A stretch of 64,000 nt of DNA from Omphiscola glabra. Its lineage: Eukaryota; Mollusca; Gastropoda; Lymnaeidae. A program made the position numbers and the translations under genes. Shown here piece after piece: positions 34,405 through 45,660 of this stretch. Location: the NCBI GenBank assembly GCA_964017045.1, contig OZ024799.1, forward strand, positions 30,205,596 through 30,269,595, written 5' to 3'. The first letter of the stretch is position 1; each line of letters begins with the position of its first letter. The notes beneath the pieces are model-generated. The model did no database searches and was not told where the DNA came from. It saw only the letters and a program-made list of their open reading frames with translations.

Positions 34405-35115
34405 TTGTAGGTAAGAAGGTCACATGAAAAACTTTTTATTAACATTAATTAGGAAGAAATTACGGTAACAAAAAACGAAAATCAGACGCATTTTCACAAT
34501 AATAAATGCACTATCGAGTATAATATAAATAAATTAATTATTAAGTCTAAAAATAACATAACTTTAAAAAATATGAATATTTTAATGATGAGAACAATTG
34601 GCAGGACCAGCCTGGTAAATTCTGTAGGAAATTAATAAAACACATTAAGGTTAAACCTGAAAAAAGGAACGCAACAAAACAACGAACGTGTCTCGGCAGG
34701 AAGCCTTCGTCAGCGAACAAACAGAAAAAACTAATAAAATTTTTTAAAATATTAAAAAGTTTTTAAAAATATATTATAGCACTTAGCTGAGAAGTAGTGT
34801 CCAAGAGGGCAGCAAAAGATTTGTCAAATTCTGACAAGACTGATGAACAACTGAATTTGTATATCTTTCGGTCCAACGCCGCATTGACCACATGGGGGCT
34901 ATGGACAGGGTTATCACTAACCTAGTACCACTATGCAACGCCCTTTGCCTTCCTTTGATTGTAGGTATTGAGAGAGTCACGATCCTTTTAGGCGACAGCT
35001 TACTCTCTGTCCAATCGCCTACTACCAATTGTTGGTATTCCATCTGTAATATTTGTGTTTATTGGATTCATGTATAAAGATGTAAATAATTATGAATAAA
35101 TCATAGAAATAAATG
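34405..35115 (+). mobile_element. GTCAC element, copy III, with Penelope-like segment
   Basis: It starts at TGATTGTAGGTAAGAAGGTC and contains the AAGGTTAAACCTGAAAAAAG segment. It then has TTCTGACAAGACTGATGAAC, TATATCTTTCGGTCCAACG, CGCATTGACCACAT, ACGATCCTTTTAGGCGA, AGCTTACTCTCTGTCC and ATGAATAAATCATAG. There is no array at the internal site. It is the most complete copy without an array. Confidence 0.65.
34683..34712 (-). ncRNA. hammerhead-like motif, variant core
   Basis: Minus-strand CTGACGA and GGC-loop-GCC, with GAGACACGTTCG after the stem (a two-base insertion relative to the other copies). The conserved GAAA is again absent. Confidence 0.3.
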
Positions 35116-35129
35116 TGTTGTTAAATATA

Positions 35130-35300
35130 TACATTATATATATATATAGGCCTACACCAGTCACTGCACACATACACACACACACACATAAGCCTACACA
35201 AGTTATTACAAACACATAGGACTGAACTAGACACTAGACACTACACACACACACACAGACTTACACCAGTCACCACACACACACACACATAGGCACCCAA
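35130..35300. repeat. TA and CA microsatellites
   Basis: TATATATA followed by three CACACA tracts separated by GGCCTACACCAGTCAC-type sequence, itself repeated twice. Confidence 0.85.
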
Positions 35301-35409
35301 CTCATTCTTTTAATCGATACATTTAATTTAAAATATATTTTTCTGGGCTGCATTACAAAAATAACATAACTCATCCGTCGTTTGACGCTCACCGTTTCAA
35401 AATTACATC

Positions 35410-35480
35410 TACGAATGACGTAACGAATGACGTAACGAAGGACGCGACGAATGATGAATGACGTAGCGAATGACGTAATC
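35410..35480. repeat. 13-bp repeat, ACGAATGACGTA
   Basis: Five imperfect copies. Each carries a TGACGTA core that resembles a CRE site, here most simply a by-product of the repeat. Confidence 0.85.
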
Positions 35481-35564
35481 GCAAGAGAAAGGGATTCTGA
35501 ATGCAGTTATCGCGCTACAGAATTCAATCTGAAAATATTTATACAACTCAGTGACACAACCGAT

Positions 35565-36060
35565 TCTATAGGGAGAGAAGCCCACCATGGTCTCAATAGA
35601 GGGAGAGAAGCCCACCATGGTCTCAATAGAGGGAGAGAAGCCCACCATGGTCTCAATAGAGGGGGAGAAGCCCACCATGGTCTCAATAGAGGGAGAGAAG
35701 CCCACCATGGTCTCAATAGAGGGAGAGAAGCCCACCATGGTCTCAATAGAGGGAGAGAAGCCCAACATGGTCTCAATAGAGGGGGAGAAGCCCACCATGG
35801 TCTCAATAGAGGGAGAGAAGCCCACCATGGTCTCAATAGAGGGAGAGAAGCCCACCATGGTCTCAATCGAGGGAGAGAAGCCCACCATGGTCTCAATAGA
35901 GGGGGAGAAGCCCACCATGGTCTCAATAGAGGGAGAGAAGCCCACCATGGTCTCAACAGAGGGAGAGAAGCCCACCATGGTCTCAATAGAGGGAGAGAAA
36001 CCCACCATGGTCTCAATAGAGGGAGATAAGCTCACCATGGTCTCAATAGAGGGAGAGAAC
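35565..36060. repeat. 30-bp minisatellite, 16.5 copies
   Basis: Units contain GAGGGAGAGAAGCCCACCAT and GGTCTCAATA, almost identical, with an A/G alternation (GGGAGAG or GGGGGAG). Open frames on both strands result from the 3-divisible period. Confidence 0.98.
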
Positions 36061-36140
36061 CATTAAGACTACATTTCAGGGGGGGGGGGGGATAGGATTT
36101 AATTCCTCAATTAGGATAATTAATGAACGTTCATAAATAT

Positions 36141-36463
36141 GATCGATGTCTAGTCAATAAAGTGATCGATGTCTAGTCAATAAAGTGATCGATGCCTAGT
36201 CAATAAAGTGATCGATGTCTAGTCAATAAAGTGATCGATGTCTAGTCAATAAAGTGATCGATGTCTAGTCAATAAAGTGATTGATTTCTAGTCAATAAAG
36301 TGATTGATGTATAGTGAATAAAGTGATTGATTTCTAGTCAATAATTTGATAGATGACTAGACAATAATATGATTGATGACTATTCAATAATATGATAGAC
36401 ATCTAGCCTATAATATGAAAGATGTCTGATCAAAAATATGATGGATGTCTAGTCAGTAATTTG
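36141..36463. repeat. 23-bp minisatellite with one-sided decay
   Basis: GATCGATGTCTAGTCAATAA plus AGT, about 14 units. The left units are identical, and the right units drift steadily (GATTGATTTC, GATAGATGACTAGACAATAA). Confidence 0.95.
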
Positions 36464-36804
36464 TACTTGTCCGTTTACTATTTAAACAAATGTTTTGCAA
36501 ATCATTTTTATATTGAATTCAACGCAAATGTTAAGGCCTGCTAACTTGCAGTGAGAAACAAATATGGCAATGCGACTCTGGGGAGGGGGGGGGGGTATGG
36601 ATGGATATCATGCTTACTTCATACCTTGCATACGCCGTTATAGAATAGAATTTTAGACAACCATGTTTAGGATTATTAAACTCGAGGATCAACGGGGAGA
36701 GGGTGGGAAGGGGCGTCTACACAGATGGGGGAGGAAGCTGTTTCTTGGGGGGGGGGGAGGGGATAAAATCTAAGTAAAATTTCCCCTCCCCCTCTTTTCC
36801 ATTC
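36464..36804. other. no gene; G-runs
   Basis: Contains G-runs near 36583-36594 and 36747-36756. No other feature. Confidence 0.5.
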
Positions 36805-36965
36805 ATTTGCTGCCCTCTTGGATACTACTTCTCAGCTAAGTGCTATTGTTTTAGTTATATTCTGATTTTTCTGTTTGTTCGCTGACGAAGGCTTCCTGCC
36901 GACACGTTCGTTTTATTGCGTTCATTTTTTTTCAGGTTTAACCTTACTTTGTTTTACTCATTTCC
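36805..36965 (+). mobile_element. Penelope-like terminal segment, inverted copy
   Basis: GCTGCCCTCTTGGA, ACTTCTCAGCTAAGTGCTA, TTCGCTGACGAAGGCTTCC and TCAGGTTTAACCTTA are the reverse complement of 34650-34820. The shared stretch is therefore at least about 160 bp and includes sequence on both sides of the hammerhead-like motif. Confidence 0.65.
36882..36910 (+). ncRNA. hammerhead-like motif, variant core
   Basis: CTGACGA, GGC-loop-GCC stem, GACACGTTCG on the + strand, with the same A14-to-C change as the other three copies. Confidence 0.35.
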
Positions 36966-37312
36966 TCTTCTCCATTGCACGTCTAGAATTTATCTAGCTA
37001 ATACAATTTATATATGGGAAGGGAATTAATAAAAATGTCTCTTAAAAACAAACAACAACCAAAAAAACTGGCCTCGCTGGGGGATTGAAATAAGGAGGTG
37101 GCACGACAAACAACCTTGACCCCACTGCCATCGCTAACAAATTTTAGTTTCTGAATAACAACTTTAAAACTATTATAGTTGTAGGCCTACTACAATTATT
37201 TTTAACACTATCTGGATTAGATCATTTATTTGCTGAACAAATGTAAAGAACTATTGAGCTATTATGGAAATTAGATGTACATTAAATTGACTCTTTGATA
37301 GATATCATTTAT
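36966..37312. other. no recognised feature
   Basis: AT-rich. No gene or element was recognised. Confidence 0.5.
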
Positions 37313-37768
37313 AGGGACGTCTGATAGGGACGTTTGATAGGGACGTTTGATAGGGACGTTTGACAGGGGCGTTTGACGGGGACGTTTGATAGGGACGTTT
37401 GACGGGGACGTTTGACAGGGACGTTTGACAGGGACGTTTGATAGGGACGTTTGACGGCGACGTTTGATAGGGACGTTTGATAGGGACGTTTGACGGGGAC
37501 GTTTGATAGGGACGTTTGACAGGGACGTTTGATAGGGACGTTTGACGGGGACGTTTGATAGGGACGTTTGATAGGGACGTTTGATAGGGACGTTTGACAG
37601 GGACGTTTGACGGGGACGTTTGATAGGGACGTTTGACGGGGACGTTTGACGGGGACGTTTGACAGGGACGTTTGACGGGGACGTTTGACAGGGACGTTTG
37701 ACGGGGACGTTTGACAGGGACTTTTGACGGGGACGTTTGACAGGGATGTTTGACAGGGACGTTTGATG
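37313..37768. repeat. 13-bp minisatellite, GATAGGGACGTTT
   Basis: About 35 units with GATAGGG, GACAGGG and GACGGGG types in alternating blocks. A degenerate stretch of similar units in the same orientation appears beyond the GTCAC element at 38966. Confidence 0.97.
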
Positions 37769-38075
37769 GACTTCAAAAGAGACGTTTGATATACCTTTAT
37801 TACAAACCTTTGATGTGGGACCATAAGGACATGTGATGGTAAGCGGAAAAAGTCACATATAAATAAATTCTGACAAGAGTGGGGAACAAATGAATTTCTA
37901 TATCTTTCGGTCCGACCACACTCCCCGGGTGCCAATAATTAGTTTAAGTGTGATTTCATTGTACACTTGTAGGGGGAGGGGGAGCACCTTGGTAGAGTCA
38001 GTAAAGTCGGACAAGATTGGGGAACAAAAGAATTTGTTATATCTTGCTCTTAAAGAAGGCTTGACACATTGAGGC

Positions 38076-38270
38076 CAATGTTCCCTTTAAGCTGCGCGGC
38101 TGCTAGGCCGCGCAGCTACCTCACAGATGCCGCCCAGCAGTTTTGAGCATCCGTGCAGCATATTTTTATAAAAATACATTCGAACAGATACGCTGCACTC
38201 TGCAAATTTAAATTTTGCACACAACTTTATGATTTTGCACACGAACCAGCAAACCTTAGAGGGAACATTG
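38076..38270. mobile_element. hAT MITE, CAATGTTCCCT family, nested
   Basis: The ends are CAATGTTCCCTTTAAG and CTTAGAGGGAACATTG, with a perfect 8-bp duplication ATTGAGGC (38068-38075 and 38271-38278). It is 195 bp long and has a GC-rich palindrome GCTGCGCGGC near the left end. It split the conserved CACATTGAGGCC block of the host element, so it is younger. Confidence 0.95.
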
Positions 38271-38429
38271 ATTGAGGCCAGTGATGCTTTGTCTCTTTCT
38301 CTGAATAGAGTTATCAGTAAAGTTGTACTACAGTGCAATGTCACATTGCTTTCATTTGATTCCTTCACTATTTGAAATGTGTCGGTGAGATTAGAAGCGA
38401 GAATCAAATGACAATCCTTTTGGACGAGA

Positions 38430-38548
38430 GCTTAATCTCTCCGTAATCGCTTAATCTCTCCGTAATCGCTTAATCTCTCCGTAATCGCTTAATCTCTCCG
38501 TAGTCGCTTAATCTCTCCGTAATCGCTTAATCTCTCCGTAATCGCTTC
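38430..38548. repeat. 19-bp repeat, CTTAATCTCTCCGTAATCG
   Basis: Six copies placed right after CCTTTTGGACGAG of GTCAC copy IV, the same element position at which copy II has its 35-bp array. Confidence 0.95.
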
Positions 38549-38965
38549 CTACCGTTTGCTGTTATTCAATCTGTAATAATGGCTCCCTGCATAACAATGC
38601 AAATAACTTTAAATAAAGCATAGAATTAAATGTGTGATTGTAATATTTATACATAATACAAATGACACATATACGCATGCATTACTGAATAATAATAAAT
38701 CATATTATTAAGTGTGTAAATTATAATGTGTATATATAATATAAACAACAAACACATATTCAATCCAAAACGAGAATCAAAACATGACCCTAATTTAATA
38801 AGCTACTGCTATTTTCTATTTAATAAACATAGGCACAGGCTAAATATGGACTTACAAATAGAATTTAATACTCACTAATAATGAGGAGTTTATATGAAAC
38901 ATATTTTGTGACTTTTTTTGTGACATTTTTCCTGTGACTTTCTTTCCTTCCTACAATCACATGTG

Positions 38966-39075
38966 ATAAGGACCCTTGATATGACATCATACGGACATTT
39001 GATAGGAACCCTTGATATGACATTTGATAGGGACCCCTTATATGGCATCACAAGGAGAATTGATAGGGACCACTG
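38966..39075. repeat. degenerate GATAGGGACC repeats
   Basis: GATAAGGACCCTTGATATGA, GATAGGAACC and GATAGGGACC recur with ATGACATCA spacers. Same orientation as the 37313 array. Confidence 0.6.
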
Positions 39076-39454
39076 CTTTATGTTGTTGCCAGGGAGCTTC
39101 AAACTGTGTGAATACAACACAAACGTTGTTAAGTCGGACTACAATCTATGATAGTAGTATATGTACTGTATAGGGCTTGTCATTTAATGGCGGAAATCTA
39201 TAAATAGAACTGCTGTAATCATCCGGGTAATTATGCGGACAAAATGCCAACACTGTTCAGTACTGCTATGTTAGCGAAGTGACTCTTAACCTAAATCAAA
39301 ACATTGTTTTCAACTATATTTAATGAAATATTTACACCACTTTAAAAAATCCACAATCTCAATAATAAAATGACATAATACTTTTTGAGAGAGATCGAGA
39401 GAAACACACTAATTAGTTGTGTTAAGGGATTGGGATCATCCGAACGCAGGTCCA

Positions 39455-39942
39455 AAATTCATAACACTAGTAGTAGTAGTTAGTTACTAGAAAGTATGCC
39501 TAATTTAAAACACTAGTAGTAGTAGGCCTAATTCATAACACTAGTAGTTAGTAGGCCTAATTCATAACACTAGTAGTTAGTAGGCCTAATTCATAACACT
39601 AGTAGTTAGTAGGCCAAATTCATAACACTAGTAGTTAGTAGGCCTAATTCATAACACTAGTAGTTAGTAGGCCTAATTCATAACACTAGTAGTTAGTAGG
39701 CCTAATTCATAACACTAGTAGTTAGTAGGCCTCATTCATAACACTAGTAGTTAGTAGGCCTAATTCATAACACTAGTAGTTAGTAGGCCTAATTCATAAC
39801 ACTAGTAGTTAGTAGGCCTTATTCATAACACTAGTAGTAAGTAGGCTTAATTCAAAACACTAGTAGTTAGTAGGCCTAATGCATAACACTAGTAGTTAGT
39901 AGGCCTAATTCATAACACTAGTAGTAGTAGTAGTAGGCCTAA
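39455..39942. repeat. 29-bp minisatellite, about 16 copies
   Basis: Units contain CTAATTCATAACACTAGTAG and TTAGTAGGC. The ends carry extra TAG repeats. Confidence 0.97.
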
Positions 39943-41124
39943 ATCGAATGTCAGTTTAATAATGTTTTACCATTAGTAAATGGTCAAATGTGATAAAAGT
40001 CACTTAACAACTTTCGGAAACACGTTCAAGTTGTGTGTGTGTCTCTCTCTCTTTCTTACTCTCTCTCTCTCTCTGTGTTGGGGTGTGGGTGGGTTTGTAG
40101 TTTGGAAACAGGCCAATTTACGCTTGACCTGCACCCAAAGTCCATCAATAGTATTTGTGTAGATTCCTGGGTGAAAGGGTGTATGAAATCTTGGGTATCT
40201 TTTAACATATAGCTCGAACACTTACAAAAATTGATATTTTAAAAACAAAAATTAAGAATTTAACGTGTTCTTACAAATAAGGCACTTTTCATCGATTATT
40301 ATTGTGTTATTTGTGTTTTCTTCAAATTTGCTAATTGTGTAACACAGTTTCCTAAATTACATAGTTAAAAAAAAATCTTAGCCTATAGTTATTAAATTGC
40401 CGACAGTTTGTTATCTTTTTATTTTCAGAATAATACACAATCTGCCCCGCCCATTTGCATTCATTTTTATTTTAATGATTTCTCTTTAGATGGGAATCTA
40501 GTAGAAAGCTAAAAGAAGTAGAAAGCTAAAAGAAAGCCAAAAAAGTTTGTGAACTAACATTTTGATTATCATTCCAATTTCAATTTTTGTTTAGTGTTGG
40601 GTACCAGTTGTAGAACAAAATCTTCGTTGTATACCGTATTTTCAGATTTATTTGTCCGCAGTTCTAAAAATAGTAACATTACGTAGTGCGCTATGACGTT
40701 TTCCGGTCTGAGAAATGACAAGCCCTATTAGTATATGTATACGACACTACAAGACTGCGGCTGTACAGTTCCTCTTTTTTCACTGCCTCGGGCCTCAAAC
40801 TCTAGACTCAAACATGTGATCAAAAGATTGTATGGCATTCATATTATCATTTTAACTTAAGGTGTCTTTAATTTTTTAAATGTTGAAATGGAAAAACTCG
40901 CACAAGTCAACGACAGATTTTCTCGACTGTTTAAATTTAAAGATAAATAATATATATAAATTGACCCAAGCAACTCTTGAAAACTTAAGAACCCTTGAAC
41001 GTGACCGGGATTTTCTTGAATAATACCATAAGTGATCCTGACTCATCGCGTTAGTCACCACCACCCTCATCCCCCTCCCCTCCTCGCCGCTACCCCTCCC
41101 CCCCCCAACTTCCCCTGGGGTCAG
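39943..41124. other. no recognised gene
   Basis: AT-rich with a CT microsatellite at about 40040-40075. A C/T-rich tract at 41055-41119 leads into the possible exon at 41125. Confidence 0.45.
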
Positions 41125-41312
41125 ATGATATCCTGTTTGTGCCAGCTGACCACACCGTGCAATGCGTAACTGACCGTGACTACGAGGTGTGCTTCACATC
41201 AGATACACAGTTCACCTACAGTCGACACACTCTGACCACAGACACGTATAACACGTTCATACACATATTCAAACATTTACTGTTGAAATTTCCTATCAAC
41301 ACTGACCAGTAG
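41125..41312 (+). CDS. possible terminal exon, unknown protein
   Basis: A 40-base C/T-rich tract ending TGGGGTCAG looks like a splice acceptor. After it one frame runs 61 codons to a TAG, starting DILFVPADHTVQCVTDRDYE and containing VCFTSDTQFTYSR and NTFIHIFKHLLLKFPINTD. Codons often end in C or G, unlike the AT-rich surroundings, which supports real coding sequence. The first two bases would complete a codon begun in an upstream exon. No matching donor, promoter or polyadenylation signal was found in this window, and I do not recognise the family. A chance open frame in a locally GC-rich stretch remains possible. Confidence 0.35.
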
Positions 41313-41533
41313 ATGAACCAGCTAAGTTCACGACCTTAACATCGACCAATATTTAAAAAAAAAAAAAATTGCGTCTTCTAAACATTTGCTGGATACATTG
41401 AATCCACAAAGCCAATTAGCTCCAATAATCATCTAAAAATTTAAGTAATCGACTAATCGAACTGATCAATGTGGCTTCGATTCCAGTCTAAAGAAAACAA
41501 TAAGCTCTGAAGCCTTCAAATGTACAGTGTTGT

Positions 41534-41628
41534 GTACCGGTACTAACGAACAGTACAGGTACTAACGAACAGTACAGGTACTAACGAACAGTACAGGTAC
41601 TAACGAACAGTACAGGTACTAACGAACA
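41534..41628. repeat. 19-bp repeat, GTACAGGTACTAACGAACA
   Basis: Five copies, the first with CCGGTACTAACGAACA. Confidence 0.95.
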
Positions 41629-43221
41629 GCACTGGTGGGACACGATAGTGTCATTGTCAAGTCGGACTCAAGTGTTATATCTCAACGACAAATCGTATCC
41701 ATTTATTTTAAATTACCGTCATCATCATAGTCATTGCTTTTTTTACAACCATATAATGCCATATAATTTCCTTTAAACCGTAGACTATATGGGATTTTTG
41801 TAATGATGGAAGAGCCAAACACGGCGTGTTTCCAAAAATAGACTTAAGTTTCAAGACTTTAAAAACAAAGTGATTTTTATGAGCAAGTGAAAGACAGAGA
41901 GATTCGACCAATCAGATATAAGATCCACCACTATTCATTCAGCACCTACATGAATGAAGAATGCCACCCGGCTGGCCAGATAGGGCGGCGTCCATCTCGT
42001 TTGGTCCAGAAAGACCACGGGAAGTTGACGAGTTCATGCCGGGGTCAAGGTTAATGATCTGCACATGCAGAAATTTTATCCCATTTTTCTTCCTTCCCTT
42101 TATCTCCCCCATTTTTAACGCTCTTATTGTAGGCGGCTTTGGGGGGCTGCACCCAGAGCAGAGGCGGCACCCCTTTGCGTTTTTAGAGGAGGTTCAAATG
42201 CAAATTTTAAAAAAAGTGAAAAGTCATCTTTTGGTTGCAATATCTATGCAGTCAGATAAATGTACATTTACAGAAATGACGACAACGGTTTCTGTCAAGC
42301 ACCCCATGGCTGCTTCAATGCTAGTGGTCTACGGCGTTAATTAATGTCATTTGTCCTGTGTGTGACAAGACAGGATGATATGATGCCATGAGCCCATCGA
42401 AATCATTATTTGGATCCATTTATTATTTTTTTTTTTTTTTTTTTTTTTTTTTGTAAAAATATTTTTCATTTTTAACCGAGAATGTGATTTTTTAAAAATG
42501 TTTTTTTTAATGATTTTTATAAATAACTAACCTTAACCCTTAGCCTACATGGAGTTTTACCATTCAAATGTTTTAGTAAGTGTTAGGTTTTTTCGAGTAT
42601 TTAAGAGATGTGGCCTAATTAGGGATTTTTATTTTTTTTTAAACTCGGTCATAATGGTTGTTTACAAACCTTGGCGACAAAAATATAGGATTCTTGTTGG
42701 TAGAAAAAAAAATTGTTGCTCACTAACGTCCCCGTCTCGTGCAAAATTAATTGGATTTTCGGACGTGGTCATGTGGCCATGTGTTCAAACAAACAAAAAA
42801 AAGAGCTATTTTTACATTTCCTCATTTTCAATTTTTATCAATTTTCTTTGATGGCCTGAGACGTGGGTGCATTTTGATTATTCAAAACTTGTTATCAACT
42901 GGCGACTTGGTCAGGACAACTTCCAAGGAATGTGAGAAAATTGACACCCACGCGTGTAAACGCCCTTGTATCAACTCCCCCACCCCCATATATTATCTTT
43001 GTTAACCGCTGCAGTCGGTTTTCTTTCTGAATGACGAACACGCCGTGGCTGACCCCTCCACAGCACCAGGTCAGGCTACACATTTCCTTGGTCCGTTTGC
43101 GCCCATTTTAAAAAATGATTTACTCTTCACAATATCTTCTTCATATGCGCCCATAGATGGCGACACGTTCATTTGCAATATTTTGAACAGTTTGTACGTT
43201 GATGATGTACACATGACATGT
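41629..43221. other. no recognised gene
   Basis: Includes a poly(T) run of about 27 (42426-42452). An ATG-initiated frame of 127 codons at 41961-42344 has no recognisable domain and low-complexity hydrophobic content, so it is not called. Confidence 0.4.
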
Positions 43222-43283
43222 TCACTTGTACCACCAAGGCATGTACATCAGTACCACCAAGGCATGTACATCAGTACCACCAT
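43222..43283. repeat. 26-bp repeat, 2.3 copies
   Basis: Units contain GTACCACCAAGGCATGTACA and TCA. Confidence 0.9.
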
Positions 43284-44019
43284 GGTCTCAGAGGTTCAAT
43301 GCTTTGGATGTTTATGGCAATATTTTGTTTCATATAAAAAAAACTAATTTACCCCCCTTTAAAAAAAATAACCCTGTTATTACGTCATTGAAAGCTGTGT
43401 TTGAAACAGAACAGACAAAATAAAGTAACTTTGTGACATTCGATGGGTTTGTGAAGCTACACGCCTACCGTCGCTGGTGAGCTGTTTGTTCAAACAAAAT
43501 TCATATCCTGGTGAGTACCGGCACTTTTAGATTTTAAGATTTAGTGGGTTTTTTTTTAGCTTTGTTTATTTTCTTTTCTTCTGATATCAGCTGCACATAT
43601 ATGAAAATGTATGTGGATGAAATTAAATCATTTGTTTTTTTTAAATGTAGCCTTTGTTTTTTAGATGACATAAATTAATATGGGGATGACGTCACATTTC
43701 GACAATACTGCTCTCCGTGGCACTGAATAAGCTGCACTCTCAAAGTCAAAGGCGTTACATTACTATGACGACCTCAACTAATTAGTATCAGCTCTGTAGA
43801 CTTATTCTTGATTAAATCAACCAGTAAATTATTGTACAAAATTCTCTCTATATTTAATAAATTATTTATTTCTTTTTTGTTAGATGTTGACTCGAGAATT
43901 ACAATTAGTATTAGCCCTTCTTCATAAAATACTAAGTGTAGCATTACTAAACCGATGCATTAAAATTATGTATATGTTCCATGATATTTAAAAATTCTTC
44001 ATATCAACTTCGCTTTTGA
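43284..44019. other. no recognised feature
   Basis: AT-rich. No gene or element was recognised. Confidence 0.5.
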
Positions 44020-44310
44020 TGGTGGATGGCTGGTAAAATCTTCCGATGGCTAATTGACCAACTTCCCGTCAACCTATCGAGCTGAAGCTTGGCACATAGA
44101 CTCGTTGCCAATGACAACACATTCTTTCAAACTTTCAGCCCCACCTCAACCCCCAAATATCAGCTGTTCCTGTCTTTCAAGGGAAAGATAAAAATAAAAC
44201 TCCCGATAACTGCGCTAAATTCTTTTTTTATTTTTTAAATTTGTTTTTCTAAAATTGTTGGTGAAATAAATCTGCGGTGTAAAAGCGGGTGAATCATTAG
44301 AATATTAATA
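44020..44310 (-). mobile_element. dispersed repeat, copy B (inverted relative to 24200)
   Basis: GGCTAATTGACCAACTTCCC, AACCTATCGAGCTGAA, GACAACACATTCTTTC and AAAACTCCCGATAACTGCG are the reverse complement of blocks in 24200-24570. Confidence 0.65.
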
Positions 44311-45660
44311 CAGTTCATTAGCTTTGAAAAAAAAAATGCGAAAAATGGACGGCTGCGAGACATGAGGTTGGTTGGGGGGGGGGGGGTACTAATTGTGATT
44401 CTTATAAACTACGTTAGTTGTATGCATGTTTTTTTCAAATTTTCAGCCCACCCCCACCTCTATTGCTTGATAATACTTTTCATAAAGGATTTATACGAAC
44501 AGCTTTGTTTTAAGGGTTCTTTGATTTGTTATTTTAAATATTTCATTAAAATTATAAACTATTCATTGTATCAACACTTGTATAAAATTGATTGTTTAAA
44601 GATATAGTTAAAATGTAATCCTATAAACGAAATATCAAATCAAGATTTTAAATTTTTTTAAATATTATTCGGTTTTTTTTTTTTTTTTTGGTAAAGGAAG
44701 ACAAATTGAGACAAGGTTATAATTAAACGTTTCTAACTCAAAGTTAATTGGACACTTATTATGTTGTCTTTTTATATTTATATTTGCATTTTGAAATTAT
44801 TTTTTTGTTGTTGAAAATTCTTCAGTTGTTTGTCAAACTGAAAAGTGTAATACAATGCACGGAGTTAACTGACACCGTGATGTTCCTTTTTTATTGTATC
44901 ACACACCCTTGGATTTAGTCCAGATCTGAGTCCATATCCTTGCCTACAATGCTCTCAAGATATCATTTGAAACAATTCACACATTCTTCAAAAAAAAATC
45001 TTCAATTAATACGAAACAAGGGATTGTAATCTTAAAACACGTATATAAGTGTAATATAAGTGTAATATAAGTGTAATGTAAGTGTGATGTAAGTGTAATG
45101 TAATATAAGTGATTGAAAGCAATCAAAGGGTCAAACGCACCAAAAGCAATTCACTCAAATTGGACTTAATCCAGAGATTCTAGGGAAAAAGTCAGAGGCA
45201 AAACTAACCAAAAAAAAAAAAAAAACAATCACAGAAAAAATGTCACAAGAAAATTTTTTTTACAGAAGAAATGTTTTTTAAAAAAAAAATATTAGGATGC
45301 GGTCAGAGATATTTGAAAACGTTTTGACTAGTTTCGGCCAAATATAGCTAATATACCATTACGAGGACAATCTTAATATCTAATCGCTCGAGATTTCTGC
45401 TGATCTTTTTCAATTTTTTTTTTTTTTTTGTTTGTTTGTTGTTGTTTTTTTTACGTTTCCAATAATTTGTTAGATCTTGTTGAGTTTTGTCTTCTCAACC
45501 GGCAGAAAGCCAAAACGTCATTTTATTTGTCCTGACTGTGTTCAAGCCTAAACACATATTTTTCCACTATTTATTTACTTCCCACGGCATCACGCAGTCC
45601 TCCATAGAGATGATCATTTCAGTGAAAACTTAGAGTGAGTAATCTCATGAAATGTGTCAG
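44311..45660. other. no gene; GTCAC-type fragment and short repeat
   Basis: An 11-bp repeat (AAGTGTAATAT, about 6 copies) lies at 45041-45108. GGAAAAAGTCAGAGG and CACAGAAAAAATGTCACAAG at 45184-45250 are GTCAC-type motifs. A CTCAACCGGCAGAAAGCC-AAAACGTC stretch near 45494 weakly recalls the Penelope hammerhead form. Confidence 0.4.

Larger units (their letters stand above)
37831..38965 (+). mobile_element. GTCAC element, copy IV
   Basis: The ends are inverted: ATGTGATGGTAAGCGGAAAA with AGTCACA on the left, and TGTGACTTTCTTTCC then CCTACAATCACATGTG on the right. ATAAGGAC lies at 37823-37830 and again at 38966-38973, a possible 8-bp duplication. The interior has CTGACAAGAGTGGGGAACAA, TATATCTTTCGGTCCGAC, TTGACACATTGAGGCC and ACAATCCTTTTGGACGAG, then a 19-bp array, TTATTCAATCTGTAATAA and AATAAAGCATAGAATTAAAT. 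A younger hAT element is nested inside. No coding frame was found. Confidence 0.65.

Noticed and set aside
33091..34423. Frames of about 400 codons on the minus strand
   Set aside because: Read-through of the 16-bp array; three overlapping phases give the same repeated residues.
41961..42344. 127-codon ATG frame
   Set aside because: Low-complexity hydrophobic and basic stretches, no recognisable domain, and no splice or promoter context.
45480..45525. Eighth hammerhead-like motif
   Set aside because: CTCAACCGGCAGAAAGCC-AAAACGTC lacks CUGANGA and a good stem II.
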